Virus record (IMG/VR): IMGVR_UViG_3300027741_000016
Coordinates: 1 to 32,279 of that record
From: a virus
Direction: 5' to 3' (one strand)
Length of the DNA: 32,279 bases
Shown: in pieces, positions 6,706 to 13,145 of the stretch
How positions within the stretch are numbered: position 1 is the stretch's first letter
Layout: every line of letters starts with the position of its first letter
Notes under the pieces: generated by a model
What the model was told of the DNA's origin: nothing
Databases searched by the model: none
The model's input: only the letters and a program-made list of their open reading frames with translations
Translations under genes and position numbers: made by a program

Positions 6706-7669
6706 GGGTCAGCTCCTCGTTCTTTGGTTCGATCTGGTCGTGACGCTTGGCAATCTCCTCGGTCAGGTCGTGGTGCTGGTCGTGGGTGATCTGGCGACGG
6801 CTCAACAGCTTGTCTAGTCCATCGCCAATCTCTCCGAGCCTTTCGACGGTCGTGGCTGCCTCGATCGCGTCTGCCGCGCGACGAAATGGCCCATGCCTTT
6901 CGTCGTCGGCCTCGGCAGGAGCCGGCCCCTGTACCGCCGGGGCGGTTTTTGCAGACGTCGGCGCCGACGTCACAGGAGCCGGGGTCCCGCACGAAAGCCA
7001 CGCCGCCAGCTGCTTGCCAAGATCCTCGCCAGCCTCACGGATGATCTGATCCTTGAGCCACGCCGCGCGAGTCTTTGTGATGATCAGCTCGTGATCTTGA
7101 GTGACGTCACCCACCACAGTGAACTCGTACTCAAGGCCGTCACGCTGGACCGGCTGGAGGCCCACCTTGCGGACCTGCGTCTTGCCATTCACGGTCTCAA
7201 TCACGTGCTCCACCTTGGAACGGAGCGTGCAGATGATGTGCAGCTTCGCCCCAAGGATCGCGTCGACCAGCTGGTTGTGTCGTGGAGTTGCGTCTCGCCA
7301 GCCTGCAAACGATCCACCACCGGAACGCTTGGCCGCGTTGTCAACAAATTCCAAAATGCCGCCCTTACCGGCCCACGCATGGGAAAGACTGTCGATGATT
7401 AACACGTCGTAGCCAGCTTCCTCAGCGTCCTTGATCGCGTCGATAAACTTCTGGGCCTCGTACGTTTCCAATTCGAGAACGTCGAACGCCAGGCCACGTT
7501 CTCCGGCGTAGAGGCTGGCAGAGCCGCGCTCCGTGTCGATGATGGCGACACGGCCACCCAGTCCGTGGGCTACTCGCTGGGCCGTCATCGTCTTTCCACT
7601 GCCTGCCGGGCCAACAAGCCCAAACCGAAGCCACGCATTGGCTCTCGTTGCTTTCTTGAAACCGCTCAT
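6695..7669 (-). CDS. Sak4-like RecA/AAA ATPase (recombination mediator)
   Basis: A 324-aa P-loop ATPase of the phage Sak4/AAA_24 type, which promotes single-strand annealing recombination. Walker A is GPAGSGKT (residues 20-27), the strand AIIDTER (about 42-48) follows, and Walker B is DVLIIDSLSH with Asp93. The fold continues through KLHIICTLRSKVEHV and the VQRDGLEYEFTVVGD segment characteristic of this family. The C-terminal 100 residues are an Ala/Pro linker plus a helical region. The start ATG 7669 overlaps the stop of the preceding membrane protein gene (ATGA). A longer in-frame ORF to 8194 covers three other genes and was rejected. The neighbouring SSB-like gene supports a recombination role. 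Confidence 0.92.
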   Translation of the reverse strand: MSGFKKATRANAWLRFGLVGPAGSGKTMTAQRVAHGLGGRVAIIDTERGSASLYAGERGLAFDVLELETYEAQKFIDAIKDAEEAGYDVLIIDSLSHAWAGKGGILEFVDNAAKRSGGGSFAGWRDATPRHNQLVDAILGAKLHIICTLRSKVEHVIETVNGKTQVRKVGLQPVQRDGLEYEFTVVGDVTQDHELIITKTRAAWLKDQIIREAGEDLGKQLAAWLSCGTPAPVTSAPTSAKTAPAVQGPAPAEADDERHGPFRRAADAIEAATTVERLGEIGDGLDKLLSRRQITHDQHHDLTEEIAKRHDQIEPKNEELTHAI

Positions 7670-7887
7670 TCCCACCAGCTCCTCGTGTAGGTGACAGAAG
7701 ATCCGCCGCGGCATCCGTGCCGCAGCGGTGAAAAGTTGCTTCCTTGCTGTGGCGGATCCTCCGCCTCCTCGGCCAACGTCTCCGCCGCGGCCGCCTCCTG
7801 CTGCTTGCAGATCGACCAATACGAAACAAAGGCTGCGGCCCACAGCACCACGATCGACGTCAACATCTCGACGGTCTCGTCGCTCAT
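7666..7887 (-). CDS. Small membrane-anchored early protein, 73 aa
   Basis: Starts MSDETVEMLTSIVVLWAAAF, giving one hydrophobic segment (residues about 9-25, SIVVLWAAAFVSYWSI), followed by an acidic Ala/Glu-rich stretch and a polar tail. It is coupled to genes on both sides by ATGA overlaps. No family is recognised. A single-pass inner-membrane protein is predicted; function unknown. Confidence 0.65.
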   Translation of the reverse strand: MSDETVEMLTSIVVLWAAAFVSYWSICKQQEAAAAETLAEEAEDPPQQGSNFSPLRHGCRGGSSVTYTRSWWE

Positions 7888-8126
7888 ACGTGGCCTCCTT
7901 CATCGATCGCCATGTAGGGCCACGCGTCCTCGTCCACGCGACGGGCTCGGGCCACGAGCGTGGGCTCAAGCTCGTACGTGCGCGGGGCCAGCGGCCGGAT
8001 GGTGCGGATGATCTCGTGAAGCATCCGCACGGCCGCGAACAGCTTCGCCATGTGGTAGGCGTGCTGCTGCGCGCTTTGCCGCTTGGCGTCGGACCAGTCC
8101 AGTCGGTGATTTCCTCGCCTGGCCAT
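7884..8126 (-). CDS. Hypothetical early protein, 80 aa
   Basis: A basic, helical protein with MARRGNHRLDWSDAKRQSAQ at the N-terminus, then HAYHMAKLFAAVRMLHEIIR and a charged C-terminus ending DEGGHV. ATG 8126 follows a GGAGG-type site. It is coupled to the membrane protein downstream by an ATGA overlap. I do not recognise the family. Confidence 0.65.
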   Translation of the reverse strand: MARRGNHRLDWSDAKRQSAQQHAYHMAKLFAAVRMLHEIIRTIRPLAPRTYELEPTLVARARRVDEDAWPYMAIDEGGHV

Positions 8127-8141
8127 CCTTGGCCTCCGTGT

Positions 8142-8354
8142 TTAGCGGGTGGTGAGATCCGAGATCGGCGCCTCCACAATCGCACCGTCGACATCGACGG
8201 CCAGGCGATCGCCGCGGACCTCGAGCACGTAGCCGCCCCAGAATCGACCGGCGGAAATGCCGTTCACAAAATCCCCGATGGCCGGGGCAGGGCGGCCGTA
8301 CACGTCGGCCATCCCGGCCGCGGCTGCTTCGTACTCGTTCTGGTGGGCATCCAT
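8142..8354 (-). CDS. Hypothetical early protein, 70 aa
   Basis: An acidic protein. After a helical N-terminus (MDAHQNEYEAAAAGMADVYG) it shows a short beta-rich, SH3-like pattern: PAPAIGDFVNGISAGRFWGG, YVLEVRGDRLAVDVDGAIVE. Such GDFV...G.V..V.GD.v.V patterns occur in small KOW/SH3-like barrels, but no family is assigned. ATG 8354 has AAAGGAA upstream, which is the best ribosome site among the first genes of the early operon. Confidence 0.7.
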   Translation of the reverse strand: MDAHQNEYEAAAAGMADVYGRPAPAIGDFVNGISAGRFWGGYVLEVRGDRLAVDVDGAIVEAPISDLTTR

Positions 8355-8374
8355 GCTCGTTGTTCCTTTGTGGG

Positions 8375-8524
8375 CTATTTGACAGCAAAAGCAAACACGA
8401 TCGAAAGCAGGTCATGCACCGATCGTGCCAGCGTCGAGTCGCTCCCGAGATCCTGACCAACCTTGACCAGGGCAAGAGCCATTAACCAACGGTTCCAATC
8501 AACTCGATTCACGACGTGCTCCAT
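8375..8524 (-). CDS. Possible 49-aa first gene of the early operon
   Basis: The ORF starts MEHVVNRVDWNRWLMALALV and ends SIVFAFAVK. ATG 8524 lies only about 8 nt beyond the predicted transcription start of the promoter at 8539-8568 and has no Shine-Dalgarno sequence, so if translated it would be essentially leaderless. The in-frame extension to 8638 crosses that promoter and overlaps the excisionase gene, so it is unlikely. No family is recognised. The stretch could instead be an untranslated leader of the 70-aa gene. Confidence 0.45.
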   Translation of the reverse strand: MEHVVNRVDWNRWLMALALVKVGQDLGSDSTLARSVHDLLSIVFAFAVK

Positions 8525-8532
8525 GACGTTGG

Positions 8533-8568
8533 CGAGGGAACATAATTCCCTCGTGGGATATTTGTCAA
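8533..8568 (-). promoter_or_regulatory. Early leftward promoter overlapped by a palindromic operator
   Basis: On the minus strand TTGACA (8568-8563) is followed after 18 nt by TATGTT (8544-8539), a good sigma70-type promoter facing the replication operon. A perfect 8-bp inverted repeat CGAGGGAA / TTCCCTCG with a 5-nt centre spans 8533-8553 and covers the -10 element. A symmetric site over the -10 box is the classic position of a repressor operator. The repressor itself is not identified. Confidence 0.75.
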
Positions 8569-8601
8569 CAGCATGTTTTTCGGCTGTTCTGACGCTGGCC
8601 T

Positions 8602-8847
8602 TTAGGCCGATTTCCGGTCGCCTGGGCGACGGCCGCAAAGCTTGCCCTGACGGCGGAGGCCGTCTCGCTCGCTAGCAAGTTGCTGGATCTCTTCTGCATC
8701 AACAAGCATGGAGCGGCTTGAGACCTTCTGCGACCAAATTTCACCACGGTCTGCCATCAGGCGGACGTGCCTCTGCGAGCATCCGTAGATGTCAGCCGCC
8801 TCGGCCGTGCCGCACAGCTTCCGATTCGGTGGCAGTTTGACTGGCAT
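8602..8847 (-). CDS. xis: Excisionase-like MerR-family helix-turn-helix protein
   Basis: An 81-aa DNA-binding protein. The sequence LCGTAEAADIYGCSQRHVRL followed by MADRGEIWSQKVSSRSMLVD and AEEIQQLASER is the winged-helix fold of the excisionase/MerR-like HTH_17 family: helix, turn, recognition helix SQRHVRLMADRGEI, then a wing. ATG 8847 has GGAG 8 nt upstream; ATG 8853 is too close to it. Position beside the attachment site and opposite the divergent integrase strongly suggests the recombination directionality factor that drives prophage excision. A role as a small early-gene repressor is also possible, since the palindromic operator lies just downstream of its stop. Confidence 0.8.
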   Translation of the reverse strand: MPVKLPPNRKLCGTAEAADIYGCSQRHVRLMADRGEIWSQKVSSRSMLVDAEEIQQLASERDGLRRQGKLCGRRPGDRKSA

Positions 8848-8940
8848 TTTCATGGCTCCGAGCGTATCGACGTCGTTGGGCAAATCCAGTCGCCCATTTG
8901 CTTTCTCGCCTTGCCCCCCCATATGGTTGGGCAGGCGAAC

Positions 8941-8992
8941 TACACCCCGCTGGGCTCGAACCAGCAACCTTCGGTTCCGTAGACCGATGCGC
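8941..8992 (-). other. attP: attP core candidate: 3' part of a tRNA-Arg(ACG) gene
   Basis: Read on the minus strand, this stretch holds a complete anticodon arm (stem TCGGT/ACCGA, loop CTACGGA, anticodon ACG), a variable loop AGGTT, a T arm GCTGG-TTCGAGC-CCAGC, and the 3' acceptor strand GGGGTGT plus discriminator A. The 5' acceptor strand and most of the D arm are missing at the proper distance, so it is not a working tRNA. Phages that integrate into tRNA genes carry the 3' part as attP so the host tRNA is restored. The divergent integrase and xis-like genes on either side fit. Confidence 0.85.
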
Positions 8993-9027
8993 TACTGGAA
9001 CCGTAGGAACCACCTACTGGAACCGTA
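8992..9027. repeat. Direct repeats beside attP (candidate integrase or Xis arm sites)
   Basis: CTACTGGAACCGTA occurs at 8992-9005 and 9014-9027, a step of 22 bp (two helical turns). A related inverted copy CGGTTCCGTAG lies inside the tRNA fragment at 8972-8982. Phased repeats next to an attachment core are the usual form of accessory binding sites for integrase or excisionase. The rest of the gap up to the integrase start at 9166 holds no gene that I can support and no convincing promoter. Confidence 0.6.
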
Positions 9028-9165
9028 CGGCAGACCGTGCGGGGTGTTTGACAGGTCGCCCGTCATCCGGAGGATGGCACCACCCAACCGCCGCACGATG
9101 CGGCGTGGCGGGCGTCAGAGGGGCCGCAGGCGGCAGTCCCTTTGGCACACCATGAAGTGCCTCCG

Positions 9166-10113
9166 ATGTATTCCCGATCCGGGCCGGCCACGCTTTCAGC
9201 GTATGCCGCCCAGTACAACCTCCTCCGCGACGTGCGGCCGGAGACCGTCCGCCAGTACCAGATCACCGCCCGGCTCTTTGAGCAGTGGGCCGGCGGCCCC
9301 GTGCAGCTGCTCGAGCTCGACGAGGCCAGCGTCTCGGCGTGGCTGCGTGACTACGCCGCCTCCGGGGTCGTGCCGGAGACCGTCCGCAGCAAGAAGGTCG
9401 GCATCCTCGCCCTTTGGCGGGCCGCTGCCGACGACGGCCTGTGCGAGCCCCCTACACGCCGCATAAGGTCTGTACGCGTGCCGTACAAGCCGCCCACCTG
9501 CTGGACGTGGGAGGAGGTGTCCGCCCTCCTGACGGCCTGCCAGGGCCTCAAGAGATGGCATAAGACGGGCGTCCGCCGGTCGGCGTGGTTTGACCTGGCC
9601 ATCAGGCTGGCTTGGGACACGGGGCTCCGCCAGGGCGATCAGTGGCGGCTGCCGGTGGCCGACGTCCGGCCCGATGGGGCCGTCAGCCTGGTGCAGAGCA
9701 AGACGGGCAGGCCCGTGATCTGCCAACTGTCCACCTCGACGGTCGAGGCCCTGCGGATCTCGCTTTCGGTGGCCCCGCGGCAGCTGGTAACGCCCTGGCT
9801 GTCCAGCCACGAGACGTTCGATGACCAGTTCAAACGGCTTGTAGCAAAGGCAGGCATCCGGCCGGGTACCTGGAAGTGGCTCAGAAGGGCGAGCGCCACC
9901 GATGTGGAGATCCAGCGGCCCGGAGCAGCCACGGCCCACCTGGGCCACGTGCCGGGCTCACGGATCGCGGAGCGTAGCTACATCGACCCCGCACAGTTCA
10001 GCCGCACAGCCACCACGCCGCGCGAGCTCGTCGTCGCAGCGTTTCAAGGTAGGCAAGGGGGGGGGGGGGGGGGGGGGGGGCAGTCTGATAAGGAGCGAGG
10101 CCGGGTAGCCTAA
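9166..10113 (+). CDS. int: Tyrosine recombinase integrase
   Basis: A 315-aa integrase, the only plus-strand gene. Residues about 10-105 form a SAM-like core-binding domain (AYAAQYNLLRDVRPETVRQY, LEQW-type helices). The catalytic domain follows: Arg155 in WDTGLRQGDQWRL, Lys179 in QSKTGR, the box WKWLRRASAT with Arg240, His261 in HLGH, and the nucleophile Tyr272 in ERSYIDP. The His of the HxxR box is replaced by Lys. ATG 9166 is the first ATG; TTG 9142 and GTG 9157 are possible, and none has a clear ribosome site. The C-terminal tail is encoded by 24 consecutive G, giving poly-Gly, and its last codons overlap the convergent gene by 4 nt. It lies beside the tRNA-Arg attP. Confidence 0.95.
   Translation: MYSRSGPATLSAYAAQYNLLRDVRPETVRQYQITARLFEQWAGGPVQLLELDEASVSAWLRDYAASGVVPETVRSKKVGILALWRAAADDGLCEPPTRRIRSVRVPYKPPTCWTWEEVSALLTACQGLKRWHKTGVRRSAWFDLAIRLAWDTGLRQGDQWRLPVADVRPDGAVSLVQSKTGRPVICQLSTSTVEALRISLSVAPRQLVTPWLSSHETFDDQFKRLVAKAGIRPGTWKWLRRASATDVEIQRPGAATAHLGHVPGSRIAERSYIDPAQFSRTATTPRELVVAAFQGRQGGGGGGGGQSDKERGRVA
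10057..10080 (+). repeat. Homopolymer run of 24 G at the integrase 3' end
   Basis: Twenty-four uninterrupted G lie inside the last codons of int, encoding eight glycines after the catalytic Tyr. Changing the run by one or two bases would swap the C-terminal tail: the present frame ends QSDKERGRVA, +1 ends almost at once at AV, and +2 ends SLIRSEAG. The run lies between two convergent genes. Its true length may vary or be mis-assembled. Confidence 0.9.
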
Positions 10114-10553
10114 CCCTGCTCACACTCCGCCAGACACGCCGCGTAGCCGGCCAGATCCACCGGCGTGTCTTTGCTCTTCGATGGGCCGTGATGTCTCGCA
10201 AGCTTGTCGAGGATCATGACCATTGCCCAGTCAGCTTCGGTGAGCGGTTCTCGCAGCTTGTGAGAGAAGATGGCGTTGATCGCCGCCACCGTCCTGGCGA
10301 AGTGCTGGCGGGGCGGCCCGTACGTTGCGCGTCGCGCCCCCACGGTGTGGATCGCCGTCCGGAGTAGATGCTCGGCGGCGTTGGTCGGCGTGTCGTCTGG
10401 TGCTTTCATGGATCGCGTACTCCTGATCTCTTGAACTGCCAGCAGCAGCCAAGAGGCTAACGTGCCGGAGGTGCCAGTCCACCAACAGCCGGAAAACTTT
10501 CTGGCGGCGTATTCCGCTTGCCGGAGATCCTGGTCGGTGAGGATGTGGCTCAC
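10110..10553 (-). CDS. DUF6378-like phage protein
   Basis: The C-terminal 99 residues contain ARRATYGPPRQHFARTVAAI, LREPLTEADWAMVMILDKLA and VDLAGYAACLAECE, matching what I recall of the DUF6378 phage family (a helical domain with a YG..NF and D..GY pattern). The frame is open up to GTG 10553, which overlaps the stop of the phosphoesterase gene (GTGA), adding 48 residues that include ILTDQDLRQAEYAARKFSGC. An internal ATG at 10409 has AGGAG about 10 nt upstream and gives a 99-aa product of usual family length. Either start is possible. It is the last gene of the late minus-strand operon and converges with int. Function unknown. Confidence 0.7.
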   Translation of the reverse strand: MSHILTDQDLRQAEYAARKFSGCWWTGTSGTLASWLLLAVQEIRSTRSMKAPDDTPTNAAEHLLRTAIHTVGARRATYGPPRQHFARTVAAINAIFSHKLREPLTEADWAMVMILDKLARHHGPSKSKDTPVDLAGYAACLAECEQG

Positions 10554-11581
10554 GACGTCCGCACCCGCCCAGACGCGATGCGGAAGTTCTCGACGTTGAA
10601 CTCGCCAGTCTTTGCCACCTGGACGACGGCCGCCCCGTGGTTCCATTTGTTCAGCGGCGCGTATGCCGGCCGCAGGTCGCATAAGCAGCCCGTGGAGAAG
10701 CAGACCGTTTCGGCCCCCATCATGTCGGGCTCGCTGTGGATGCTGGTCCTGTGGCCGTGGCCCTCGAGCACGGTGTGATGAAGCCTCATGTACGCCCCGC
10801 GTGCCTGGTTGACGGGCGAGCTTATGCCGTTGCCTTTCTCGTGGCCGTGCAGAACCGGCAAGCCACCGCAGGTGATGATCCTCTTTTCGCCAACCAGGTC
10901 GATGTCGAGATCCTTGAGGGCCAGCCAGTTGTCGAGGCCCATGATGGGCGACTGCGAGAGCTCTGGGGCGTGCTGGTAAAGCCACTTTTCCCAGCGCTCC
11001 TCGTGGTTGCCGGCTTTCGCCACAATCTTGATGTGGGGAAACTCGCAACGCAGCCACCGCAGCAGCTGCTGGACCTGCTCAATCTCCGCCAGGAAGTTTC
11101 TGTATTTGGGATTCTTCTCGTGGCGCGAGATCGAATAGAAGTCTGCGAAGTCGCCGTTCAACAGCAACGCGTCAATCTTATGTTCGTGCAAGTGATCCAC
11201 CGCGGCCCGGAGGGCAACGTCGTCGTGGTACGGACAGTGGATGTCACTCAAGATGCCGATCTTGCCGACCGTGGCCATGTCGTAGGCCGTCCACGGCACG
11301 GCCTGCGACTTCGGCATCTCAGCGCCTTGGCCTGGTGCTCGAGCTGCTCGGCGTACGCCGTGATCTGGACTCGCTCGCAGTATTTTGCCTCGCTGGCCAA
11401 ACAACGCGCGAACGCGAGACCTGGCGGCGTCTAGCGTGATTGCCCCGTTGCTCTGCTCGACCAGCTTGCGGGCGATTGACCGCGACGGGTGATCGGGGAA
11501 CTGCTTGATCAGATTCAGGGCCGCTTGGCCGATGGCGTCAAGGCTTCCTCGGTTTGTTGGCCCGGTCTTTACTGTTGCCAC
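10550..11581 (-). CDS. Calcineurin-like metallophosphoesterase
   Basis: A 343-aa protein with the five metallophosphoesterase motifs in order: ILSDIHCPYHD (DxH), LLNGDFADF (GD), KAGNHEERWEKW (GNHE), LHGHEKG and EGHGHRT (GHxH-type). These bind a dinuclear metal centre that hydrolyses phosphoesters. The first 85 residues (LNLIKQFPDHPSRSIARKLV and following) look like a helical, DNA-binding-type domain. The start is GTG 11581 with GGAGG upstream, overlapping the 66-aa gene by 44 nt. Phage homologues act on nucleotides, nucleic acid ends or other phosphoesters; the substrate cannot be told here. Its place after the fibre genes suggests late expression. Confidence 0.9.
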   Translation of the reverse strand: MATVKTGPTNRGSLDAIGQAALNLIKQFPDHPSRSIARKLVEQSNGAITLDAARSRVRALFGQRGKILRASPDHGVRRAARAPGQGAEMPKSQAVPWTAYDMATVGKIGILSDIHCPYHDDVALRAAVDHLHEHKIDALLLNGDFADFYSISRHEKNPKYRNFLAEIEQVQQLLRWLRCEFPHIKIVAKAGNHEERWEKWLYQHAPELSQSPIMGLDNWLALKDLDIDLVGEKRIITCGGLPVLHGHEKGNGISSPVNQARGAYMRLHHTVLEGHGHRTSIHSEPDMMGAETVCFSTGCLCDLRPAYAPLNKWNHGAAVVQVAKTGEFNVENFRIASGRVRTS

Positions 11582-11738
11582 GCTCCACCCTCCGTGGTGT
11601 CGGTTCCGCCGGCTTCTTGAGATACACGTTGCCGTCCTCGTCTGGGCTCAGGCAGCCCTCGACCTGGTCGTCGTCGCCTGGCTGACCGTAGCCCTCTGAG
11701 CTGCCAACCCAGAACCGCTTCTGTGGTTTCTTTGCCAT
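11538..11738 (-). CDS. Hypothetical 66-aa protein after the fibre genes
   Basis: A very polar, basic/acidic protein (MAKKPQKRFWVGSSEGYGQP, then a DDD cluster and a Lys/Arg-rich tail). ATG 11738 has a strong GGAGG. It lies between a tail protein gene and the phosphoesterase, overlapping the latter by 44 nt. No family is recognised; it is probably disordered. Confidence 0.6.
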   Translation of the reverse strand: MAKKPQKRFWVGSSEGYGQPGDDDQVEGCLSPDEDGNVYLKKPAEPTPRRVERGNSKDRANKPRKP

Positions 11739-11750
11739 CGTCGCCTCCGG

Positions 11751-12071
11751 CTAGATCGTGGCATCTACAAACCCTTCCAGAGCCGTTCTGGTAACGCCGC
11801 CGGGCGCCACCCACGTGAGCGACCAGCCATACGTCCCGACGCCCAGCGTCGACGTCTGGGCGCTGCTCATGGCAATGTTGATTTTGCCGTTGGTTGCGTC
11901 AGCAATGGTGGTTGTGAACGTGGCCGCGGTGGCGCCTGTCACGGTTGAGGTGACGATGGCGGATGCCGTGTAGCCAGTCAGCGCGATGTCAAAATCGAGC
12001 AGCGACGAAAAGGAATCGCCAGCCCGCCAGCGCAGCTGCATTTGGCCCGGAAGTTGGTCGTACGTGCTCAT
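11751..12071 (-). CDS. Tail-tip/baseplate-associated beta protein (paralogue of 16228-16608)
   Basis: A 106-aa beta-rich protein: LRWRAGDSFSSLLDFDIALT, GYTASAIVTSTVTG, INIAMSSAQTSTLGVGTYGW, and the ending WVAPGGVTRTALEGFVDATI. The ending matches WVATGGVTRTILSGNVTV of the gene at 16228-16608, and the N-terminal halves share the pattern of GD.F...v.l....GY..tA.i. The two are paralogues. The fold resembles the small N-terminal domains of BppU-type baseplate proteins, which attach receptor-binding proteins to the tail. Its start overlaps the fibre gene stop by 1 nt. Confidence 0.7.
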   Translation of the reverse strand: MSTYDQLPGQMQLRWRAGDSFSSLLDFDIALTGYTASAIVTSTVTGATAATFTTTIADATNGKINIAMSSAQTSTLGVGTYGWSLTWVAPGGVTRTALEGFVDATI

Positions 12072-12712
12072 CAGTAGGTTCCCCCATCGAGCGAAACACC
12101 ATCAATCGATCCGCCTGTGATGCTGACGCTGCTAGCCGCCTGCGTGGCCATCGTGCCGAGCCCCAGATTCGTCCTGGCTGTGGATGCCGAGCCGAGATCA
12201 GACAGGTTGCTCGACGCTGTCAGCTTGCCGGCCAAGCTGTTGGTCACGGTGACGCTAAAGCTGGCGTCGTTGTTCATCGCCGCCGCGAGCTCGGCCAGCG
12301 TGTCGAGGGCGCCGGGGGCGGAGTTGATGACGTTGGCCACCGCCGTCGACACAAACGCCGTGGTGGCTATCTGCGTGCTGTTCGTGCCAGCGGCCGCCGT
12401 CGGTGCCGTCGGGGTTCCGGTGAGCGCGGGCGACGCCTTGGGGGCGTATGTGGCCGTGGCCGTGGAACTCGTCACGTAGCTGGAAAGCTGCGATGACACA
12501 TCGACGGCCGCCACGGCACTGGTGACGTACGCTTTCGTGGCGTAGCTGCCGGGGCCTGCAATCGCCACTACCGTGGCAGATCCGCCAGAGCCCTGGCCGA
12601 TGTACAGGATCTGATCGACTTCCGAATATGCGAGCTCGGATTGAAGCAGCGAGCTGGGCGCCCCGCTTGCACCACCTGTGGCTCGTCGTTTCACGCGGAA
12701 TGAGCTTGCCAT
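12071..12712 (-). CDS. Tail fibre protein
   Basis: A 213-aa fibre protein. The N-terminus (FRVKRRATGGASGAPSSLLQ, SELAYSEVDQILYIGQG) resembles that of the 402-aa fibre upstream and is probably the tail-attachment part. The middle has YAPKASPALTGTPTAPTA and TQIATTAFV, and further on LDTLAELAAAMNNDASF and LSDLGSASTARTNLGLG. These are hallmark repeats of phage tail fibre shafts. The start overlaps the previous stop (TAATG) and has GGAGG upstream. It lacks a recognisable C-terminal receptor domain and ends GVSLDGGTY. Confidence 0.88.
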   Translation of the reverse strand: MASSFRVKRRATGGASGAPSSLLQSELAYSEVDQILYIGQGSGGSATVVAIAGPGSYATKAYVTSAVAAVDVSSQLSSYVTSSTATATYAPKASPALTGTPTAPTAAAGTNSTQIATTAFVSTAVANVINSAPGALDTLAELAAAMNNDASFSVTVTNSLAGKLTASSNLSDLGSASTARTNLGLGTMATQAASSVSITGGSIDGVSLDGGTY

Positions 12713-12978
12713 TACCAGTTACCTCCATCGAGTATCGGGTTGTTCTGCCACTTGTTGCTGCCGCCGTACTGCAACACGTCTCCCGGCTGGGCCGACGTGA
12801 TCTGGACGTTACTTAGCTGCTCGAGCAGGCCGCCGCTGGTGCCTGCCGGTCCCTGTGGCCCCACGCCGCCGGCAATCGTCACCATTGCCGACGAGCTCGC
12901 CACGGTGGCCGACACGCCGGCCGCGGTGACGGTGGCGGAGATCGGCTGCGCTGTAACAGTCGCGCTGATGTCGCTCAT
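12712..12978 (-). CDS. Small fibre-associated protein, 88 aa
   Basis: The N-terminus MSDISATVTAQPISATVTAA is a repeated VTA pattern closely similar to the start of the 625-aa fibre (MSDINVTVTNAG). A short collagen-like GGVGPQGPAG follows, then LLEQLSNVQITSAQPGDVLQ and the ending PILDGGNW, a motif also seen at the end of the 213-aa fibre (LDGGTY). It appears to be a reduced fibre or adaptor paralogue. It is coupled upstream (ATGA) and downstream (TAATG). Confidence 0.75.
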   Translation of the reverse strand: MSDISATVTAQPISATVTAAGVSATVASSSAMVTIAGGVGPQGPAGTSGGLLEQLSNVQITSAQPGDVLQYGGSNKWQNNPILDGGNW

Positions 12979-13145
12979 CTCGCTGGCTCCTCTTGCAGTT
13001 CGTCCATTTGTCGCCGCCGCTCAAACACCGCAGTCGCCACGGGCTGAACTGCTCTCAGCACTCGCGGCAGAACCATTGACCAACGCCAGAGGCAAAAGCC
13101 GGTGACGGCTGACGTGAGCAGAATGTCGAGGAGGAGGTTTCTCAT
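12975..13145 (-). CDS. Small membrane protein between fibre genes, 56 aa
   Basis: A 56-codon ORF fits exactly between two fibre genes, sharing ATGA overlaps with both. It starts MRNLLLDILLTSAVTGFCLW, has one hydrophobic segment, and continues with a basic helical tail (ERRRQMDELQEE). GAGG lies just upstream of a region rich in Leu codons. No family is recognised. A single-pass membrane protein among fibre genes is odd; a fibre chaperone or lysis-related protein are both guesses. Confidence 0.65.
   Translation of the reverse strand: MRNLLLDILLTSAVTGFCLWRWSMVLPRVLRAVQPVATAVFERRRQMDELQEEPAR

Noticed and set aside
5465-6817. Long plus-strand open frame of 450 codons across the helicase/SSB region
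   Set aside because: It runs antisense to several well-supported genes, has no recognisable domain, and its composition is that of a shadow frame in GC-rich DNA.
6695-8194. Single 499-codon gene for the Sak4-like protein
   Set aside because: The first 175 codons cover three other small genes and lack domain character. ATG 7669 with an ATGA overlap is a proper start for the conserved domain.
8941-9050. A complete tRNA-Arg gene on the minus strand
   Set aside because: The 3' acceptor, T arm and anticodon arm are present, but the only ACACCCC that could pair as the 5' acceptor lies about 50 nt before the anticodon arm, far too distant for a D arm. It is better read as an attP fragment.
9048-9076. 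Integrase promoter with TTGACA at 9048
   Set aside because: No acceptable -10 hexamer is found 16-18 nt downstream, so I do not call it.
10110-11057. 315-codon gene for the DUF6378-like protein
   Set aside because: Its N-terminal 168 codons lie inside the metallophosphoesterase gene in another frame. The start is at 10553 or 10409.
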